This document shows, piece by piece, positions 11,042 to 22,536 of a stretch of DNA of 64,000 nucleotides. This DNA is from Acanthaster planci. Its lineage: Eukaryota > Echinodermata > Asteroidea > Valvatida > Acanthasteridae. Position 1 is the first letter of the stretch, and each line of letters opens with the position of its first letter. The position numbers and the translations under genes are program-made. The notes under the pieces are model-generated. The model saw only the letters and a program-made list of their open reading frames with translations. It ran no database searches and was not told the DNA's origin. The stretch covers positions 327,004 to 391,003 of the forward strand of contig NW_019091396.1 of assembly GCF_001949145.1 (NCBI RefSeq), in the 5' to 3' direction.

Positions 11042-12748
11042 CTAAAGTTTGAGGCTAGATTTTGAGGCTTTTTACACGCTGCTGGAGAAAATTGAAAAAG
11101 TAAAAAAAAAATTGCCTTTCTCCTATAATATTATTTAAATGCCCCTGGGGGTTGGTCACCCCCCAACCGGGTCCGCCATTTGATCCTTTTACAAGGACGA
11201 CAAAGCAAGGACTACGACAACACCAGAAAAACGCCTTGCGCAGCAATTGCGAAAAAAGTATGCATAAACCCAGCCAGGCCTATTGCGGGCTAAACCTTAG
11301 GATTCAACCTAAAATAATATTATGATCTATTTAGCAGTCTCACGGTGAGGTATTGCTTCTTGTACCAGCAATATTGCATATAGTCCTTTCAACTTGTTTG
11401 TGAAATTGGATGAGTGAAAAACCACAAAAGCAATAAGCAGTATCTGGCTGCAAACAACACGGGCAAATTTCCTGCTGGAATGAATAAGTTCCTGAATAGC
11501 GGACCAAAGCAATAATTCATACTCTGGTCTCGGTAATCGATATATGGACATATAGCTCGGAATATCCAATTCATCCAGAAAAGTTCAACTGTTTTCCTTA
11601 CTGGCATGTATTAACTATCCAGACCAGGGGGCAAAATAGGTGGTGTTTTCGTTTTTAGGTTTTGCTTGTTTTTTGTGTTTTTCTACTTCCCACATTTGTT
11701 TTCGTCATACTTAAGAAAATCCGCAGCTCATAAAAGAAAGATGAGATTACCGCTTCAGTTTTTCAGATATTACAGTTTTTTGCGCGTTCACCAGCGTATA
11801 GCATGTAACATGCCACAATGTGTGCTATTCCAGGCTAAGTTAAAGTCAGCAATGCTATATGCCCATAGCTTTTCTTTCAACAATTTCGTTTGTTTTACAA
11901 ACCTTCAGAATGCACCTTTTTGTCTTAGTTAACCTCGTTTTTTAACTCTTGTTTCATTATTCCAAAGGGTATTTTATTTGGTGATATGCTAATTAATATT
12001 TCCATATTCGTGAGCAAAGCTGTGATGTAATCCCAGTAAAAATTCTCGATGTTTTAATTACTTTGATTCGTACGCAATAATGCCCCACATATTTATAGAT
12101 TTTGTCGGACTAGATTTGTCTCCTTCCTTACTGATTCGTTGCTTTTTATGTGCATGACAATAAGCAAGCATCATTCCATTTCTCACAAATGTTTTCGATA
12201 TGTAAGTAATTTTTGGGTTAACAATTTTAACAGAAAAAGCTTTGCAGTAAACTATGTCTTCCTTGGATGACATCACGGCAACAGCGCCCTCAGTTGTCCA
12301 GGAATTAAAGCATTGATAATTTTAAGTGTCGAATAGAGAGCGCGTTTCAATGCATTCAACCAAATATAAGTGGGAAAGAGTTTTCGAACACTATAAGAAA
12401 ACTATAAAGTTACAGAAAAATTGTGTCGAAGAAAATTCGTTGCAGCCACACTTAAGAGGAAGGCGAATACTGCGAACAACACTCATCAACGCTAACTTGA
12501 AATTCAAGAAAGTGACAGGATGATCCTGTCGCTCAAATTTCTCTTCCATCCCTGTTATTTCCTGAATGATAGCGATTGTCATTGAATGTAGCTGTGTGTC
12601 TTATGACAACTGTTTTTTCTTTTAGCAAGGCGAAGGTTGCACGTGAACATCAAACGCAGCGCTGCTATTCATTTATTAATTCCGTGGGAGTTTAACGAGT
12701 TGTGGATTTTCTCAGCTGAACTCAAGCCTTGTTCGCGGGTGAAAAAAC
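11042..12748. other. Non-coding flank of cassette C
   Basis: Matches copy 1 at 11275-11890 and 12510-12748. It includes the left inverted-repeat arm at 11961-12310. No gene recognised. Confidence 0.6.
11961..12310 (+). repeat. Inverted repeat, left arm
   Basis: About 350 bases whose reverse complement matches 14066-14402 along its whole length: TTCCAAAGGGTATTT, TTCCATATTC, CTGATTC, TATGTGCAT, ATGTTTTC, TGACATCAC and CAGCGCCCTCAGTTGTCC occur in the same order. It is diverged, so old. The arms enclose 1.75 kb that includes exon 1 of cassette C. Confidence 0.75.
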
Positions 12749-12846
12749 ATGTCTCTTTCAATCGTAATGTGTGTGCTTTTATGGTTTATTCAGCATACAG
12801 GAGCTCTTAATCTGGGTCAAGATAACGTCTGCAACTCGACAGTTCA
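12749..12846 (+). CDS. EMI cassette C, exon 1: signal peptide and EMI start
   Basis: The ATG at 12749 opens MSLSIVMCVLLWFIQHTGA, a good secretory leader with predicted cleavage after TGA, followed by LNLGQDNVCNSTV, the EMI start. It ends in phase 2 at GTGAGT. The mature part differs from cassette A by one residue (V for I), while the leaders differ more. Its first intron is 5.9 kb because of inserted repeats. Confidence 0.9.
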
Positions 12847-14065
12847 GTGAGTATTCTTTTCACCTTTGTCCTCTTTTTCTAATTTTTGCTGTCACATTCT
12901 GTCCAAGTATCGTCTAAAATTTAAAACTCACTATGCCAAAGGATGTTTTTTTTGCAATGGCAGCTCAGTTTTCTCCTCGCAAAGTGACTTTTTTAGACCT
13001 TTCCTTTTCACACGAAAGGTCTCACCTACAGTCAGAAAATGAAAATTATGATCATAATGATATTCATAATGGGCACACGTATCACCCTACCGAGCTCGAT
13101 ACCGGAAGAAATGAAATGATACGGACGCGTTGTTGAAAACGATGGAAACTAGCAAACTATTATATTTCAACGAACGTTGCAGCAAGATAAGTCGCACAAG
13201 CTAATTATTTTTTTCATGATTTATTTTAAATTTCGATATGTACTTTTTCCTTTGCTGCGATCAAGGGAAAAAAGAGTTTCCGCATATAACAGTCGCTTGT
13301 GGTCTATGTTCCCAGCCGCCAGTTTTACACGGACACCTGTTTACGGATATTTACGGATATACACGTACATGTACATATTTTTGATTGAACTATAGTATTC
13401 GGTTTAGGTGCACGACAAATGAAGGAACCAAGGTAAATGTTAGGTATACCCTTTCCTCCCAAATCGTGTCCCGATCTTTTTGACTTTATTTCTGTTTCTT
13501 CTTATAGCAGTGTTTCATGTAACGATACAGACGAAACGTGTTTCTTTGCATTAAGAGCCTCCCCAAACGAACATGCAGCCCAACAGTCCTATTATGAGAG
13601 ACACTGTTTTACAGGCTCTCTAAATATAACCGTAGAGAGAGCCTCAGGTGGCATTGCCCAACCATCACCATGTTTTCTCCCATATGCCGCAATGCATTTT
13701 TGTCGTGCCGAGACTGTAATGGGAATCTTTCCGGTTATGCAATAATTTGGCCGCAAGATTTATTCAAATAGGGCACACTGTTCTGACGAAACCCTCTTCC
13801 GAGACAGATCGGCCAAAAGTGTTTAGACCTGTCCCTTAAATGAAATAACCATAACCATGGATGTACTTATAATGAATGTTTTTACAAGCAAGTCCAGTTC
13901 AAAAATTCGGGCATGGGACTGCCACGACGTTAGGGGCGGATTCTTCGGGAATAAAGCGTAGGTGCAGTGAATATTTCATGGGAAAAAATTGTTTTTCCAT
14001 GTATGAAAACTCTCTGACACCCTATTTGATTTAATTCAATGAAAGTGCACTTTTTAAAACTATCC

Positions 14066-14402
14066 TAGCTTTCCTGGACAACTGAGGGCGCTGTTGCTGT
14101 GATGTCATACAAGGAGGGCATAGTTCATTGCATAGGTTTTCTATTCAAATTGTGAACCCAGAATTTACTTACTGAAAACATTTCTGAGAAAGAAACTGGT
14201 GCTTGCCTAATGCAATGCACATAAACACTACAACGTATGAATCAGCAACGAGGAGGAAATTTAGTCCAGCAAAATCGACGGAACTAAAGAACGTCTTGTG
14301 TAAAAACTAATGTAATATCGAGGCTTTCTTCCCGAGATGTCAGTTTTACTCATGAATATGGAAGTCTCATTTTGCACAAAAATGAAGAAATACCCTTGGA
14401 AA
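14066..14402 (-). repeat. Inverted repeat, right arm
   Basis: Reverse-complement partner of 11961-12310, described there. It begins CCTGGACAACTGAGGGCGCTG and ends AAATACCCTTGGAA. Confidence 0.75.
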
Positions 14403-17400
14403 TAGTGGGTGAAATGTTTAAAATAAGGCTAAGCGAGACATAAAGGTGCATTGTGAAATTGATTGCAGCTACCCTTTAAAAAACAAATTTTGGGCATTTG
14501 AAAGGAAGTAAACACCAGAGTAGTCTAGATTATTTTTCAAATATGCAATCACGTGGTCATAGTAAAGTTTCTTCCTAATTATTATATAGACTTGACGAAC
14601 CGCACGTTAGGGCAGTGAGGTACTGGATTTAGAATCCTAAACGATTTTTCCTAAAGCACTGCTCAGCAGAGAAAGCTCTTTCTTGCCAATTGAATTGACC
14701 GGCATAATCGACGGCGTCCTCTTTGTGGCTCGTGTATTCTAATTTGTTTTTCGTTCATTTACTTAATTAAGAAAAAAATCATCTCTGATATAAGGCCTGT
14801 GCAAAATATTTACAAGCATATGGATTTTTTAGAAACTGTATCGTCTGACTTCAAAGAGAAATGCCAGGCCAAAGCTGAACTCTCACTCACGAAATCTGAA
14901 ATTGGACGACCATTGAAGATCTGTGCGCTCGTATGCAAATGAAAAGTTGGAAAATTATTTTATGGTAATCTTTAGGTTAAAACTGAAATTGAAATTGGAG
15001 ACCACAATATACTTAAAAATAAACTAAAAAGAATAATAAGCATTTGCAAAAAATTCTTGAGTTTAATCTAACCTGTTTGCTTTTACAAGAAGTACATTAG
15101 ACCAACCTAAATACATCCAGAACCCATCGACTGTAGGTATAGGTAAATCGTAGCAGTGTTGTACGTTCTCGTTCTCAATCTCAAGAAGGAACATGAAGTG
15201 AAACGAACGTACATGAACAAGGAAACCCAGGAACGATAATATCTGACGTAAAAGGTCGTTGATGAAATTCTCTTTTCCTGGGTCGTGAAGAGTTCCTTAA
15301 TATTACATGATGAACACAAAGAGAAAATTCCAGTATGAGTTTTACTAAGGATGGTTTCAGTTAGAATTTCTTTTCCTGCTATTATAGAACGTGGTGCTTG
15401 GCCTTGAAACAATATTGCAAGTGAACATTTCTTACTTGGTATTTGGTAAAGGTATTCACAATGACGTTTGAAATTAAATTCTCAGAGACGAAATGTTAGG
15501 GAATTCTTAGAGATGAAATTTCGGAAATCTGGGAGGTCATTTTGATGTGTACTGGTCATTTATTAATCTCTGACCAGTTTCTTGGCTAGTTTCCCATTCA
15601 ATTCCAGATTTGTTAGTGTATCGAAGTAGTCCATTCTTTTTCTGATGAAGAAGTCAGGTGTTCAAGTTAGTTAATCAATTAGTTGAACTGGCCCGGGAAG
15701 TAGGCCTGTGTACTTCTACACGTCAGCCTTATTTTTCGTCTTTGCAAACGTTTTCTACACCTGCTGTTAAAGATTAGCGAGTTATAATACATCAAGTGTT
15801 AAACTTCACAGATAATTCTAAACACCAAACATTGGCATAGGATTTCACTGATATGTTAATTAGGCTCAGAATGGATGTTGCTATGGATAATGAAGTTGCT
15901 TGGCAACAGGCACCCATATAAACAGTTTTGTGTGTTCCTGCAGATTGGATATCCTATTCCCATTACTCACATATTTCTTTTTGAAGGCCATCTATTTAAA
16001 TGACCCCATTTTATGGGAAGTGAGTGCACTTGAGTATTATTTTTCACATCCTGGTGTGACGTCACACATTTGCTCCCACACGGTGTCAAGACTAGCCTTT
16101 GTATACCCCCTAAGATGTAACCTTGCAAGAGAAGCATCAAACACTTAGCCATGTGTGGTTAAAAAATGACATCCTGGCTCCCTCTCTGTCGTGAATTTCG
16201 ATTTTTAATCCTAAAAGAGTATTTTTCAGTTCATTTCAAATCTTTTTTGTTTACCAACACACATATATGAACAGATATTGAACATGTTAAATTGTGTATG
16301 GATGAATGTCTCCAAGAAGGAGGTGCTTGTCGAGTGGAGACCCAATTGTGTGCAGTTCACAAAGGAAAGTTACAATTACAAAAACATTAACCTGACCTTT
16401 TCGCAGCTAGAGGCGGATTCTACCCTTTAAAATCTCGGCTAACTAATCTTTTTGAAACCTAGTGCACATGTAAGGATATCCATTGAAATACACATGCAAA
16501 GCTGTGATACAGAGTTTTCCTGCTACGCTCACTGACATCTCTCGCTTCCTTGGACTTTGGCCCGGGCATTGAGCATGATGTCAACTGAATATTTTCGGCC
16601 GACCCTTTTCGCAGTGTGTCCCATTTTCAAACAGTTGGTGTTAAAACGACCTCAAGACATCAACAAAAAACAAAGCACGAATGATTTGCAGCATACTGTA
16701 AACTTGCAAAAAACATTGAGGAAAATGTACCTGGGTCCCGATTCTGCTGAGTGTATGCTCACGTTGAAGCACACCCAGGTACCCTCCAAAGAAACTCTGT
16801 TTTGAACATAGGTCTACGATATGTTTTAAACGGTGATAGCTTGTTGAACAGCGGGGAAAGTTTTTAAAAATATAAAGACCCTGCGACATGAGAACTGACC
16901 TCTCATATTCCTTCAATATCCCTGTCTTGTACAATTAGCCATTCCACCAATTTAGGCATTTTATATATGAAGTATATACTTTTAAAAACTGTGTTTTCGG
17001 TCCTCGGCGCTGTTTGACACTACCCGTATTTCACACCAGACACCGCAAGCAAAAGTAAACGCAGTGGTGTAACTATAGGGTGAAATTCGAAGGACTCCCA
17101 CGGTGCACACATTTTTCAGGGAGCACCGAAGAAGTACGGCTTGATGAACTGCGTCAGTTACAATGTGCAAATTGATGTACAACATGTGTAAAATGCAAGT
17201 TTCGGCACTGCAACCATTTTTCCATTACGCGCTCCGTTATCAATTGCTTGTGGGAGTGGGCCCTTATATAGTCTAGTACTTGAACCTGACATAGATCAGC
17301 ACATATACCCAAAATGGTTATCAAACAGGGAATTGGTTGTTATTACCCATACAATAACTAATGTGGCAGCTTCTCTTCGAATGTATAAAAAATATCGTCA

Positions 17401-18008
17401 TTTTGGGAATTCAGTTCCACCGAGAGAATGCTCAGAGTAAAAACAATGCTTCGATGAGGCGGCATACAAATCCAGCGACTTGAAAATGTCATGGTTTCTT
17501 TCCCCTGAGTTTCTCAGATTTGCGGCCGCAAGGGGCCAATAAAATTTTTTGATGATTTTTAAATTTTGATTTTTTTTTTTAAATTGTTTTGACCCACCCC
17601 CATTTTCGATGTAAAAAAAATGGTAGCGGCCATGTTGAATACCGCGCCGCAAGCACACGTACAAATTCCTGTAAAGCACACCCTGTTATGATGTTCTCGA
17701 TATAAAAGCTCTTTTTTCACATCCATGGCTGTTCAGACTTTCTCCCAGGGCTTTAAAGCCCTACAGCATAAGAACAGAAGAAAAAAAAACCGGGTAAAGT
17801 AAGTTCGATGTGATTGGGACGGTTCAACTTTATCATACGATCCAGTGTTGACATCTTGACTTGCCTGACATTGTCGATATAAAAGCAATTCCAAGTCCCT
17901 CTCACCGTCCGACCTCTTTTAATTCACAGTGAAATGCAAACAAGCACGGCACTCACGCACGCTGGCGCGGTCGCAGCGAAAAAAATGAAACAGTCGTTTA
18001 ATGCGTCG

Positions 18009-18182
18009 TTTAATTCGCAACAGTGCGCCTCCAAGAGTTTGCAACGCGTTGGCCAATCACTATGCGCTAAATCTGTTGACGCAGTGCGTGTTGGAAAAGG
18101 CGGACAGATTTTGCGCGTTGTGATTGGCCAAGGCGTTGCAAACTCTTGAAGGTGTACTCCTGTGAATTGCCCGTATTGCCCA
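18009..18182. mobile_element. Palindromic MITE-like element with CCAAT boxes, copy 1
   Basis: Terminal inverted repeats of over 40 bases: CCAAGAGTTTGCAACGCGTT then GGCCAATCAC on the left, GTGATTGGCC and then GTTGCAAACTCTTGAAGG on the right. The short middle has no coding capacity. Two more copies lie at 19920 and 20418, all inside duplication copy 2 and absent from copy 1. Confidence 0.75.
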
Positions 18183-18764
18183 TCCGCAGTATGACGTCAA
18201 AGCGAGCTTCTATTGGATGCCTCCGACGACTTTTGTTTTCATTTTGCTTGATATGAAGGAGAACTCGTGCTTTTAACCTCAGTATCAATCTGTATTTGTT
18301 TTTACATAATGGATTGTTTTAAATATAACACAATTTCATAAAAACTGAAATTGTTAATTATTAATGAGACTGATCTTTAAATATCAGATAAAAGACATTG
18401 AATAAGAAAAAAACCTGTATTCCCACTGCTTACAATTTTCCAGAAAAAAGAACGTTGAAAACAGAGAAGCTGGTTATTTAGAAAAAAAAGATTCTCATGA
18501 CAGGGTTTCGTTGCCAGTGGGTGTCAGTTTACAGTTAGAATTTTAAAGTCGTTATAGACAATCGCTTCAGCAGATTCGAAGTTTACATCATTTCGGGATG
18601 GTGCGTCAAGCCGTGTACATCCCGTGCTCTCGATTGGTGAGGACTGGGGAAACTTTCCTCGGTGATTGAGTTTGAATCCAGGAGAAGGTTCGCTAATAGA
18701 TGACTATACGAATCACATTGCTGCATCGCTTGTCATATCCCTTGTCTCTGTCCATGCACCACAG

Positions 18765-18857
18765 ATACAATGAGACGTACACTGCTAGTCGCCAGACTGC
18801 CCATTACGAGACCTACATGACCAGGTGCGGCAATTGGTTTATATGTCAGCAGATCAG
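18765..18857 (+). CDS. EMI cassette C, exon 2: middle of EMI domain
   Basis: Acceptor CACCACAG, donor GTAAGA, 93 bases, phase 2 to 2. It encodes YNETYTASRQTAHYE and then TRCGNWFICQQIR. The cysteine-flanking segment is 30 bases and unlike the 27-base segment of cassette A, although both sides of it are identical between the two exons. Confidence 0.9.
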
Positions 18858-19557
18858 GTAAGACGTTATTTCTTCAGCTAATCATCAAGGTGTTCTCAGA
18901 ATGGCTTCACGACTTTCATTGGGCTGTTTCAATGCGTAAATTCTTTGACGGAAATGTACAATTTTCAAGTACAGCCAGATCAGACCTTAAGGTAAAGCTA
19001 CGGTGAAAAGGGGAATTAGAATAAAACACTCTTGCCGGTTAAAACATATTTTTTACATAAGTGTTCGTGTTTGCATGTAAATTTACCTTCAAAAGCCATG
19101 CCTGAACTTCAAGGCAAATCTGACCATGATCAAGGCGTCTTTCATAAGCCTTCTGTGCGCTATTAAACTGAACCCACTGGCGCTCCTTGGCTGATTTCAT
19201 GAGTGTACAGAAATGAAGGCAAACAGCGACCTCACGCTGCCCTATGAGGTCACCGTTCGCCGTCGAGCAGGCTATGCCACGTAAGTGCACCGCGAGAAGG
19301 TAGCTGCATGCCGGCTACAGCCGGTCAGTTGTGGACGGCTAATGACAAATGCCTCGGCCAAGGCTAAGCCAAATCCCGGTGACGTTACTGAGGTGGAAGT
19401 AAGGGGGAAGGGTTACAAGTGAAATTAACTGCGTCTGTTGGTTGTGTTCACTTCAAGATTTCAAAGGGGCGTCTGTTGGAAGTACATGTAACATGTCCCT
19501 GTGCCCCATTCCTTTATTACGCCAGTGGGCAAACTTTACCAATTTCCCCCCATTCAG
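18858..19557. other. Intron 2 of cassette C
   Basis: GTAAGA to ATTCAG. The right half matches intron 2 of cassette A. No other feature seen. Confidence 0.7.
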
Positions 19558-19667
19558 AGTGGTCTATCGGGAGCAGTACACCACCAGTTTTCGCCTTGTC
19601 TCCTCCGTTGGTTTAGAGTGCTGTCCCGGGTGGATGTACTCCAGGCGACACGACTCCTGTGACTCTC
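19558..19667 (+). CDS. EMI cassette C, exon 3: C-terminal EMI
   Basis: 110 bases, acceptor ATTCAG, donor GTAAGT, phase 2 to 1. It encodes VVYREQYTTSFRLVSSVG, then ECCPGWMYSRRHDSC. It differs from cassette A at 11 of 110 bases. Three adjacent codons change EQN to RRH, a charge switch just after the CC-x-GW core. Confidence 0.92.
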
Positions 19668-19919
19668 GTAAGTGAAACAACTCTTTTCGGTCGCCTTGAG
19701 CAGAAGGTCGAAAATATCCATGTTGCGCTGGTGGGGGGTATTCACGTTGTTGTTTAATAGCAACAACGAATCAATGTAACACTTGTTCATGAACCATGGA
19801 AGTGCAGTTAGATCCCATCAGAAGAGCCTTGGTTGTTAGGAAAATTGCGCCCTCTCTTGGTTCTGCTTCCGGTGGATATACCATTCTTTTGCTTAGAAAC
19901 ATTGGCTGCCAGTACAGGC

Positions 19920-20110
19920 GTTATACGCCAAGTGTGCTTCCAAGAGTTTGCAACGCGTTGGCCAATTACAAAGCACGAAATTTGTTGACCCAATTCCAAA
20001 ATTTGTTGACCCAATGCCCGTTTGGAAAGGGCCAACAGATTTCGCGCTTTTTGATTAGCTAACGCGCTGGAAACTCTTGAAGGCACACGTTTGTGAATTG
20101 CCCGTATTAC
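19920..20110. mobile_element. Palindromic MITE-like element, copy 2
   Basis: Same terminal repeats as the copy at 18009 (TTCCAAGAGTTTGCAACGCG, GTTGGCCAATTAC; right arm ends CTCTTGAAGGCACACG). The CCAAT motif has mutated in the right arm (TGATTAGC), so this copy is more decayed. Confidence 0.7.
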
Positions 20111-20417
20111 TAGGCAGTCACATTTTGCAGAAAGCTTACCTATTATAAGTGACAGTAGGCCTATTTGCCTCCAATAGAAATCGTTTTAATTTTCGTATTT
20201 TGTAAAATATTTATAAGTTAGTGTTAATATTCGCACGATATTGTGTAACACTTGAATACACCTTTTGTACTTACGGTCAGCCATATTCTGTACCATTCAC
20301 GCGAGCACTCTTAAACTTGACACATAGGGGGGCCTACGTGTATTTGGTAACCCACAGAAAACATTTTGTTGAAGTTAGGTTTGTGACTTGTGGGGCGCAT
20401 TATTTTGTTTGGTAAAT

Positions 20418-20602
20418 CCCAATATGGGCGACTTACAACAGTACGCCTCCAAGAGTTTGCAACGCATTGGCCAATCACTACGCCCTACATTTGTAGACCA
20501 TTTCCAAACGCACATTGGGTCGACAGATTTCGTACCTTGTGATTGGCCAACGCAATGCAAACTCTTGAAGACACACTGTTGTGAAACACCCATATTCCCT
20601 GT
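20418..20602. mobile_element. Palindromic MITE-like element, copy 3
   Basis: The best-preserved ends: CCCAATATGGGCG at the left and CACCCATATTCCC at the right extend the inverted repeat beyond that of copy 1. The inner arms have intact GGCCAATCAC and GTGATTGGCC. Confidence 0.75.
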
Positions 20603-21888
20603 TGTTGAAAGAAGCACTATTAAGCGGGTGATTCCACTGCACGTGTAGCCGAATTAATTCAGAACCAATTTGATACGTTTTGCCATTCCCACTTATTAAG
20701 TACAAATATGGAAGCATGACGTTGTGGGTGCAAGTCGAGTCCCACATTACCAGCAAGCATAAAGGAATGTTCTTCACAAGCAAACAGCATCAGCTTCTAC
20801 ATAACTTTATTAATTTGGTCGATCAAAGGGGAAATACATCCACTCTCGCGCGAAAATGTACATCTCCCTGCCTAGATTTCCCAGAGCAGTCTTTTTCGCC
20901 TATTCATTCCGTTCAGGTTTCAGTCATAACATTGACTACATGCAGTGTCGCACTTAACATTCAAACTTTGGCAAACGCAATGGAAACGCAAACATGGCCG
21001 TTGTTCCGATTTGCCTGGTATTGTCTTCTGTACAGATCAGGGGCGCGGTCAGTGTATCAATATGGATACTATCAATTAGAAAGATATACAGGGTATGGCA
21101 ATACGCCGCACGTATTGAACAGTGAAGTGGGCGAAGCGATGACGGCGGCCACATTGAAATCTGAACTAACTGTAGGCTCTAAGCGTTCACCGAAGGAAGT
21201 CGATTCGCATCGAGAGAAAACTTGAACCCGTTTTTGTGTTGTACCGCTTATGACATCGGTACCCGCAAACCGTGCAGCTATGCTGTACCCTTTTTTCATT
21301 GACCCTGCGAGCGGCGATGTGACGTGAGTGAAGTCTCATTCCCAGGTTTGGATTCCTGTGCGCGCGTTTTCTCTTCCTGAGCTCGGGTTTGCCAGTTCCG
21401 AAACATTGAAAAGTTCAATATAATGGGTTCAAGCGGGGTCACCCTGAACAAGGTGTATAGGCCTACATTCGAGTCGTGCTGTAATTCAAACTTCATATCC
21501 ACACAGTTATTATTCAATTCACCTGATATTTTTGTAACATTGAAATGAAACCTGTCAATTGTGGGATTCATCTTCAAGTTTGGTCAAAGCTTGTACGAAA
21601 GGTATAGTGAAATCACAGTAAAATTTGCCTTCCTGGGGTGTTCATGTAAAATTTCAAAAGGAACTTCTCCATGAGTATCATCGATATCGAGGACGATAAC
21701 TATTTTAACTTAACCTGGAAAATGATCACATTGATCCCAGCCGCTTGTATAACGATGGTCAGACGAAAATGAAAAGTACATGTTTGTCACGTAAAGTTAC
21801 TTAAAGCGTTCACATTTGGATACAGTTCACTAGTTTGTTTAGAAGTCGCTCAATTTCGAGTGAACTAACTTTGGCAATCGACGCTAAA

Positions 21889-22046
21889 ATGGGCTATGCC
21901 CTCCAGCAAGCGATGGCACAATCCATCCCCGCTGTTTTGCGAATTTCAGTGGGCGTCCCGGTCCTGCTACTAACGGGCTTGATTTGCGCAGCGACGGTTC
22001 GGTCCCTTGTACCAAACGGAGCCTACCTGTGCATCAACTACGTCAC
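21889..22046 (+). CDS. EMI cassette D, exon 1: signal peptide and EMI start
   Basis: The ATG at 21889 opens a long leader with hydrophobic core VGVPVLLLTGLICAA, then a mature start around SLVPNGAYLCINYV in the place of LNLGQDNVCNSTV. It ends in phase 2 at CAC|GTAAGT, as in the other first exons. At 158 bases it is longer than the others (98-107) because of an N-terminal extension, and an internal ATG (MAQS) could be the true start. The EMI start motif is weak, and the following exon is broken. Confidence 0.6.
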
Positions 22047-22469
22047 GTAAGTGAACTTCAGGTATGTTGAAGTTGAAAACCCACAACATAATGAGGAACA
22101 TCTGTCGATCCTCGTTTGACATGTATTTATGTGTTTTAGTTTTGGATACGAAACACTGTCCTCAGCACAGGAATATGTGTCCAGCGCGGATCTTTGGACA
22201 GGGCAATCAGGGCATTCCACTGAAATCCAAGAGGCTAGATATAAAGTATTTGCAGGAAAGTTTTCACGTCCAGTATACACACTTCAAACTTTCAAACTGC
22301 TCCTTTAGAAAAAATGCCCGCACCAAGTGAACCCCGTCCCTGATTCTTCGAGTTTTTCGTTTGTTTGCTTGCAAACAAACGATGCTAGGCCTAAAGCAGA
22401 GGAAACACTGGGATTTTGCTTTTACTATATATGTTTGTATATTCTAAGATGTATTTTCTTCAACCTCAT

Positions 22470-22536
22470 CTTTAAAGAGAGTTACACTGTCCCGTAGCAG
22501 GTGGTGGAGTGGACATAGAATGGACTTGGGAAAGTA
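22470..22536 (+). pseudogene. EMI cassette D, exon 2 (broken)
   Basis: Homologous to the cassette B remnant. The AG acceptor is lost (CTCATC in place of CTGCAG). It reads FKESYTVP and then TAG, with a second in-frame TAG later, and the length no longer keeps the phase. FKESYTV is nevertheless a recognisable EMI middle-exon start. Confidence 0.65.

Larger units (their letters stand above)
12847..18764. other. Intron 1 of cassette C, enlarged by insertions
   Basis: Only the ends and about 16430-17130 match copy 1. The region 13000-16400 is inserted or unmatched DNA with the inverted arm at 14066-14402. 17200-18430 is also unmatched and carries the palindromic element at 18009. I saw no exon or transposase frame. 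Confidence 0.6.
19668..21888. other. Gap between cassettes C and D
   Basis: No EGF exon. It contains a partial dispersed repeat (19795-19870) and two palindromic elements (19920-20110 and 20418-20602). The rest matches 6890-7900 of copy 1. Confidence 0.6.

Noticed and set aside
10232-11065. Long open frame across the gap
   Set aside because: It consists almost only of unknown bases.
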